Source: a beta proteobacterium AAP65
GTDB taxonomy: Bacteria; Pseudomonadota; Gammaproteobacteria; Burkholderiales; Burkholderiaceae_C
Length of the DNA: 64,000 bases
Assembly: GCA_001295865.1 (NCBI GenBank)
Contig: LJHW01000001.1
Location: forward strand, 186,001-250,000
Direction of reading: 5' to 3'
Position 1 is the stretch's first letter. Every line of letters starts with the position of its first letter. The notes beneath the pieces are model-generated. The model saw nothing but the letters and a program-made list of their open reading frames with translations, searched no databases and had not been told where the DNA came from. Of the stretch, positions 60,091-64,000 are shown one piece after another. Made by a program: the position numbers and the translations under genes.

Positions 60091-60993
60091 TCAGGCCAGG
60101 GCGGGCTCGGGCAGGGCCTGCGGCCGGCCTGCCGCTGGCGTGGTGCGGCGTGCGTGCAGGCCCACGGCCACCAGGCCCAGCGCCATCAGCAGCCAGGTGC
60201 CCGGCTCGGGGATCACCGCCACCTGGCGGATGCCCACGGTCTGCATCAGCGTGCTGAACTCGGCGTAGGAAAAATCGCGGTCTTTGGTGCGCTCGATGCT
60301 GGGCATCAGCGAGGGCGAAGCGCCGGTGGCCATCACAGACCAGAGGCTCTGACCCGGGTTGGGCGCCTGGCCGCTGGGGTGCACCAGGCTCAGGCCGTGG
60401 CCGATTTCGTGGGTGACGGTGCCAGCCAGCAGGTTGATGCGCTGCTCGTTGTTGGTGGCCAGGCTCAGCAGCCCGGCGATGCTGTCGGTGAGCGTGCTGC
60501 CGAAGATGGTGCCGTTGGCCACGCTGGAATTACCGGCGCTGTTGCGCACGCAGCCCAGGCAGGCCTGGCCGAGGAAGCCGACGTTGGGGTTGGCGTCGCC
60601 GATGGCCATGTAGTACCACTCGGTGTCGCCATTGGTGGGCGCCGTGGCGCCGTTGCTCCACTCGAAATTGATGTCGAGCTCGAAGCCCGCCGGCAGCGGG
60701 CTCAAGGCGTTGGTAGCGAAGCTGGGGTAGCCCAGGTAGTGGTTCTGCACCGCGGCCAGCGTGGCGTTGCGGATGTCGGTGAGCGACATGCCGCTGAAGC
60801 CCCAACTCGCGAAGGTCTCGGGGGTGCTGCCCACGCCGGCGCGGTCGATGGTGGGCGCGGCCACGAAGTTCAGCATGATGGTCAGCGCTTCGGCCGGCTT
60901 GTCGGTGGCCAGGCCGAGGCCGAGGGCCAGGGCGGCCGCAACGGCCGCCTTGCGGCCGGTGTGCAGCGCGCTGCGCGAAGTGGTGGTGTTCAT
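60091..60993 (-). CDS. PEP-CTERM metzincin-like metalloprotease
   Basis: 300 aa. Signal peptide (AAVAAALALGLGLATDKPAEA). The zinc motif HEIGHGLSLVH is a full HExxHxxxxxH (metzincin type), followed by a Met-containing segment (LWSVMATGASPSLMPS) that could be the Met-turn. Two Cys pairs in GQACLGCVRNSAGN. PEP-CTERM sorting signal IPEPGTWLLMALGLVAVGL then HARR; unusually, a tail of about 16 residues (TTPAAGRPQALPEPALA) follows the basic stop. Exported and exosortase-processed protease; substrate unknown. Confidence 0.82.
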   Translation of the reverse strand: MNTTTSRSALHTGRKAAVAAALALGLGLATDKPAEALTIMLNFVAAPTIDRAGVGSTPETFASWGFSGMSLTDIRNATLAAVQNHYLGYPSFATNALSPLPAGFELDINFEWSNGATAPTNGDTEWYYMAIGDANPNVGFLGQACLGCVRNSAGNSSVANGTIFGSTLTDSIAGLLSLATNNEQRINLLAGTVTHEIGHGLSLVHPSGQAPNPGQSLWSVMATGASPSLMPSIERTKDRDFSYAEFSTLMQTVGIRQVAVIPEPGTWLLMALGLVAVGLHARRTTPAAGRPQALPEPALA

Positions 60994-61144
60994 GGCGGCG
61001 TCCTCCCTGGGGTGCTCGGTGGCGGTGTGATCGGCGTCCGCGCTTTTGCCGCGGCGCCGACGACTATGCCGACGAAGCCCCGCAGCGTCTCGATCTCCGC
61101 GGCCTGCACCCCGTGAATGGGGGATGCGCTGGGGGCAGCGGGCT

Positions 61145-62140
61145 TCAGGCGGGCGCGGTGTCCCAGGGCGCGACCGAGCCGTCGTCGCGGGCCGGCAGGG
61201 GCACCGGCGCCGCGGCGGTGGGCTCGGTGCGTTGCTGTGGGCCCCCCAGGGCCTCGATCAGCTCGGGAATCAGCAGCTTCAGCTCGCCGGTGAACAGCGC
61301 CACGTCGGCGTCGAAGCCGCCCTCGTCCTTCTGCGAGGCGCCGGCATCGGCGCCGCTGCCCTCCAGCACCACGTCCAGCAGCTTGATCTTTTTCAGCGTC
61401 AGCGCTTCGGTGAGCACGAAGCTCACACGCCCGGCCCAGGTGAGCGCCAGCTGCGTGGGCAGCTTGCCCTGGCGCACGTGTTCACCCACCTCGTCGATGT
61501 CCAGCGTGTGGCGCGCGTAGCGCACGGTCGCCTTCTCGCTGTCGGGCTGCTTGAGCTCACATTCACGGTCGATGCTGAAGCCGGCGGGTGCTTCTTTTTC
61601 GGCCAGCCAGGCCGACATCGCGCTGGCCGGGGCCAGCGCCGTCTGCACCAGCGCGACCTTGAAGCCACCGCCCAGCAGTTCCACCAGGCGCGTGACCACG
61701 GCATCGGCCTTCTTCACGCTGCCGGCGCCCACCAGCAGCCAGTTCGCCTTCGGGTCTATCCACACCGCGGTGTGCGAACGCTTCGGAAAAGCACGCGGCA
61801 GCAGCTGGTGGATGACCTCTTCCTTCAGTTCCTTGACGATCTTGCCCTTGGGCCGCCGGCCGGTGTCCTTCTCGATGGCGTCGAGCTTCTTGCCCACCTG
61901 GTCTTTGATGACGCCACCGGGCACGGCCTTGGTCTCGGTGGCCATGCGCAGCACGTACTGCCCGCCCACGCTCTCGATCAAGGGACCGTGGGCCTCGCCG
62001 CGCGGCTCGACCCAGCCGATGGATTCGGGCTGGCTGGCGCCGCATTCGACGAAACGCGCGCCTTGCAGGCGGTCGTCGATCTCGGCCAGGCCGGGGGCGT
62101 CCCAGTGTTCGATGCGGTAGACGAGGGCGTTCTTGAACAT
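61145..62140 (-). CDS. rdgC: Recombination-associated protein RdgC
   Basis: 331 aa (family about 300). A ring-shaped DNA-binding protein that limits RecA. Family blocks: MFKNALVYRI at the start, QPESIGWVEPRG, VLRMATETKAVPGGVIKDQV, FPKRSHTAVWIDPKANWLLV, FGRP-like ring segments and LTWAGRVSFVLTEALTLKKI. The C-terminal 40 residues are a Pro/Ala-rich extension. ATG at 62140. Its presence fits a RecA/LexA-type SOS system in this organism. No LexA box is seen in the 69-bp upstream gap. Confidence 0.95.
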   Translation of the reverse strand: MFKNALVYRIEHWDAPGLAEIDDRLQGARFVECGASQPESIGWVEPRGEAHGPLIESVGGQYVLRMATETKAVPGGVIKDQVGKKLDAIEKDTGRRPKGKIVKELKEEVIHQLLPRAFPKRSHTAVWIDPKANWLLVGAGSVKKADAVVTRLVELLGGGFKVALVQTALAPASAMSAWLAEKEAPAGFSIDRECELKQPDSEKATVRYARHTLDIDEVGEHVRQGKLPTQLALTWAGRVSFVLTEALTLKKIKLLDVVLEGSGADAGASQKDEGGFDADVALFTGELKLLIPELIEALGGPQQRTEPTAAAPVPLPARDDGSVAPWDTAPA

Positions 62141-62209
62141 GGCGGGGCCGGGGCGCCCGAAGGGCCGCGGCGGCAGGCTTCAGGTGTGGGAAAGGGGAAA
62201 GGGGCGCGA

Positions 62210-63397
62210 TTATGGCCGCCGGGGCAGCCGCAGCACGGCCTGCAGCCCACCGCCGGCGCGCGGCCCCAGCGTGAGCGTGCCGCCCAGGCGCTGCGCGAGT
62301 TCACGCGCGATGAACAGGCCCAGCCCGGCGCCGCCGGTGGCGCGGTTGCGCGAACTCTCCAGCCGCACGAAGGGCTGCATCACAGCGGCCAGCTCGGCCG
62401 CGGGGATGCCGGGGCCGCGGTCGAGCACCTGCACCTCCACGGCCTCGGCGCTGCTGTGCAGCAGCACCTCGGTGGCGCCGGCGTAACGCAGTGCGTTGCC
62501 CACCAGGTTGTCGACGATGCGGCGCAGCGCCAGCGGCTCGGTGCTCAGCACCGCGGGCGGGGCGCCCTCGGCCAGGGGCTGCAGGGCCACGGGCTCGCCC
62601 TGCTCGGCGCGGTCGTCCACCAGCGCCTGCACCAGCGCGGCGGCGTCCACCTGCTGCGGCGCGGGGGCGGCGGCGCTGCCGCGGAAGACCTCCAGCACGG
62701 CGTCGATCAGCGCGTTCATCTCGGCCAGGTCGGCCACGCTGCGCTGCTGGAACTGCGCCTCCAACGGCGTGGTTTCCAGGCGCATGCGCAGCCGCGTGAG
62801 CGGGGTGCGCAGGTCGTGCGAGATGGCGGCCATCATCAGCCCGCGGCCTTCGAACACCTCGCGCAGCTGCTGCGCCATGCGGTTGAAGACGGTGGCCGCG
62901 CTGCGCACCTCGGCCGTGCCGTGATGTTCGTCCAGCGGCGCCGGCGTGCGGCCGCGCGCCAGCGCCGGGCCCAGCTGCTCGGCCGCGCCCACGAGGCGCG
63001 ACACCGGCTGCGCGAGCCAGCGCGAGCCCACCCAGGCGGCCAGCGCGATGACGATGAAGCGCACGCCGTAGTCCACCACCCACAGCCCGCCGGGCAGCGC
63101 CGGCGGCAACGACGGAAAGGTGGGCGTGGGCGGTGGCACCGGCCTGCTGCCCGGCCCCCCAGGCGCCCCGGGTGCGCCACCCCAAGCAGCCCCCGGCGGT
63201 GGCCTGGGGCGCGCGCCGGGCGGCGGCTGCGCGCTGTCGGCCGCCGGCGCACGCGGCGCCCCGGCCAGCAGCTGCACCGTGCTCCAGGCCGCCACGTGGC
63301 TGAGCACCAGCGCCGCCCACATCAGCAGGAAGAGGCGCAGCGCCAGCGTGTCGCCGCGCCAGCCGCGCCGGCGGCCAGCGGCCGTTGCGGCGCTCAC
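62210..63397 (-). CDS. EnvZ-type sensor histidine kinase
   Basis: 395 aa from a GTG at 63397 that overlaps the regulator stop (GTGA). First membrane span ALRLFLLMWAALVLSHVAAW, a Pro/Gly-rich periplasmic loop (about 50-105), second span FIVIALAAWVGSRWL, HAMP, then the H box ISHDLRTPLTRLRMRLE. N box DNLVGNALRYAG, G1 LDRGPGIPA and G2 GGAGLGLFIAREL. The short Pro-rich sensor loop has no recognised fold. Partner of the OmpR-type regulator upstream in the same operon. Confidence 0.9.
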   Translation of the reverse strand: MSAATAAGRRRGWRGDTLALRLFLLMWAALVLSHVAAWSTVQLLAGAPRAPAADSAQPPPGARPRPPPGAAWGGAPGAPGGPGSRPVPPPTPTFPSLPPALPGGLWVVDYGVRFIVIALAAWVGSRWLAQPVSRLVGAAEQLGPALARGRTPAPLDEHHGTAEVRSAATVFNRMAQQLREVFEGRGLMMAAISHDLRTPLTRLRMRLETTPLEAQFQQRSVADLAEMNALIDAVLEVFRGSAAAPAPQQVDAAALVQALVDDRAEQGEPVALQPLAEGAPPAVLSTEPLALRRIVDNLVGNALRYAGATEVLLHSSAEAVEVQVLDRGPGIPAAELAAVMQPFVRLESSRNRATGGAGLGLFIARELAQRLGGTLTLGPRAGGGLQAVLRLPRRP

Positions 63398-64000
63398 TGC
63401 ACCTCCACGTCGAAGAGGTAACCCTCGCCGCGCACGGTGCGCAGCAGCGTGGCCTCGCGCGAGGTGTCGCCCAGCTTGGCGCGCAGGCGCGAGACGGCCA
63501 GGTCGATGCTGCGGTCGTTGACGTCCACGCCCGGGGCGCGCGTCAGCTCCAGCAGGCGTTCGCGGCTGAGCACGCGGCCGGGGTTGTCGACGAAGGCCGA
63601 GAGCAGGCGGAACTCGGCGCCGGACAGCGGCACCGTCACATCGGCCGCCGTGAGCAGCTGGCGCGCGACGCGGTCGAAGCGCCAGCCGGCAAAACGCACC
63701 ACGCGCGCGGCCGCCGCACCGCCCCGCTGGCCGCGCCGCAGCACGGCCTGGATGCGCGCGATGAGCTCGCGCGGTTCGAAGGGCTTGGCCACGTAGTCGT
63801 CGGCACCGAGTTCAAGGCCCACGACGCGGCTCATCGGGTCGCCGCGCGCGGTGAGCATGATCACCGGCAGGTTCGGGTGCTGCTGCTGCAGCCAGCGCAG
63901 CAGGCTCAGGCCGTCTTCACCCGGCAGCATCAGGTCCAGCAGCACGAGATCGGCGCCGCCGGCCTGCACCAGGCGGCGCATCACCGCACCATCGGCCGCG
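63394..64000 (-). CDS. OmpR/PhoB-type response regulator, 5' end outside window
   Basis: At least 201 codons; the start is beyond the right edge. Receiver: phospho-acceptor Asp in LVLLDLMLPGEDGLSLL, MLTARGDP (Thr) and YVAKPFEPRELIAR (Lys). Winged helix: LSGAEFRLLSAFVDNPGRVL, GVDVNDRSIDLAVSRLRAKL, LLRTVRGEGYLF. The GVDVNDRSIDLAVSRLR type is that of OmpR in betaproteobacteria. An internal ATG at 63984 is not the start because the frame stays open to the edge and the first receiver strand is missing. Its stop overlaps the kinase start. Confidence 0.92.
   Translation of the reverse strand, partial: AADGAVMRRLVQAGGADLVLLDLMLPGEDGLSLLRWLQQQHPNLPVIMLTARGDPMSRVVGLELGADDYVAKPFEPRELIARIQAVLRRGQRGGAAAARVVRFAGWRFDRVARQLLTAADVTVPLSGAEFRLLSAFVDNPGRVLSRERLLELTRAPGVDVNDRSIDLAVSRLRAKLGDTSREATLLRTVRGEGYLFDVEVQ

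Overview
The window is 64 kb of very GC-rich DNA (estimated by eye at about 70% G+C), densely coded on both strands. Start and stop codons often overlap (ATGA, GTGA). The gene content suggests a betaproteobacterium of the order Burkholderiales, Rubrivivax/Leptothrix/Ideonella-like. The pointers are PEP-CTERM proteins, a Bug/TctC-type binding protein, cyanophycin genes, a homodimeric-type pyruvate dehydrogenase E1, glutathione-dependent formaldehyde oxidation and CTGT-N8-ACAG LexA boxes. The assignment rests on family knowledge, not on a database search. No rRNA, tRNA, insertion sequence, phage or CRISPR array was seen.

Layout. 0-7 kb: the rest of a D-Ala-D-Ala dipeptidase coupled to a LysR regulator, a MalZ-type maltodextrin glucosidase, two LuxR-type regulators, a Crp/Fnr regulator, an exported M48 protease and thioredoxin TrxC. 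7-14 kb: an exported caspase-like (C14) protease with an EF-hand-like loop, made in one operon with an OmpA-like protein and a small exported protein. Next come a hybrid histidine kinase with its NarL-type regulator, then a second OmpA-like gene. The caspase and the three exported partners carry a (R)TRS(F/L) motif. 14-29 kb: five tandem paralogous family-5 solute-binding proteins plus acetoacetyl-CoA synthetase, divergent from the permease and fused-ATPase genes of a peptide-type ABC importer. A 30-bp tandem repeat covers the stop codon of the ATPase gene.

29-39 kb: a PAS-GGDEF-EAL protein, the formaldehyde genes frmA and fghA with an RlmN/Cfr-like gene, and two coupled TPR-type GGDEF proteins. 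39-45 kb: a TonB-dependent receptor, a Bug-type binding protein, cyanophycinase, a small membrane protein, a 66-aa protein and a renalase-like flavoprotein. 45-48 kb: aceE, followed by an apparently undescribed 27-codon Trp-rich ORF whose promoter region holds two perfect LexA boxes. 48-57 kb: a PAP2-like protein, an S1/P1 nuclease, a DUF3455 lipoprotein, an anti-sigma factor without a sigma gene, cyanophycin synthetase cphA and a Mur-ligase-only relative. 57-64 kb: an exported methyltransferase homologue, two PEP-CTERM proteins (one a metzincin-like protease), an LDH/MDH-family dehydrogenase, rdgC and an OmpR/EnvZ-type two-component system cut by the window end.

Recurring themes are nutrient scavenging (peptide-type ABC importer, Bug protein, TonB receptor), nitrogen storage as cyanophycin, envelope proteases and envelope anchoring, and heavy signalling (three c-di-GMP proteins, two two-component systems). 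The two most unusual signals are the caspase/OmpA/TRS module and the SOS-box-controlled mini-ORF.
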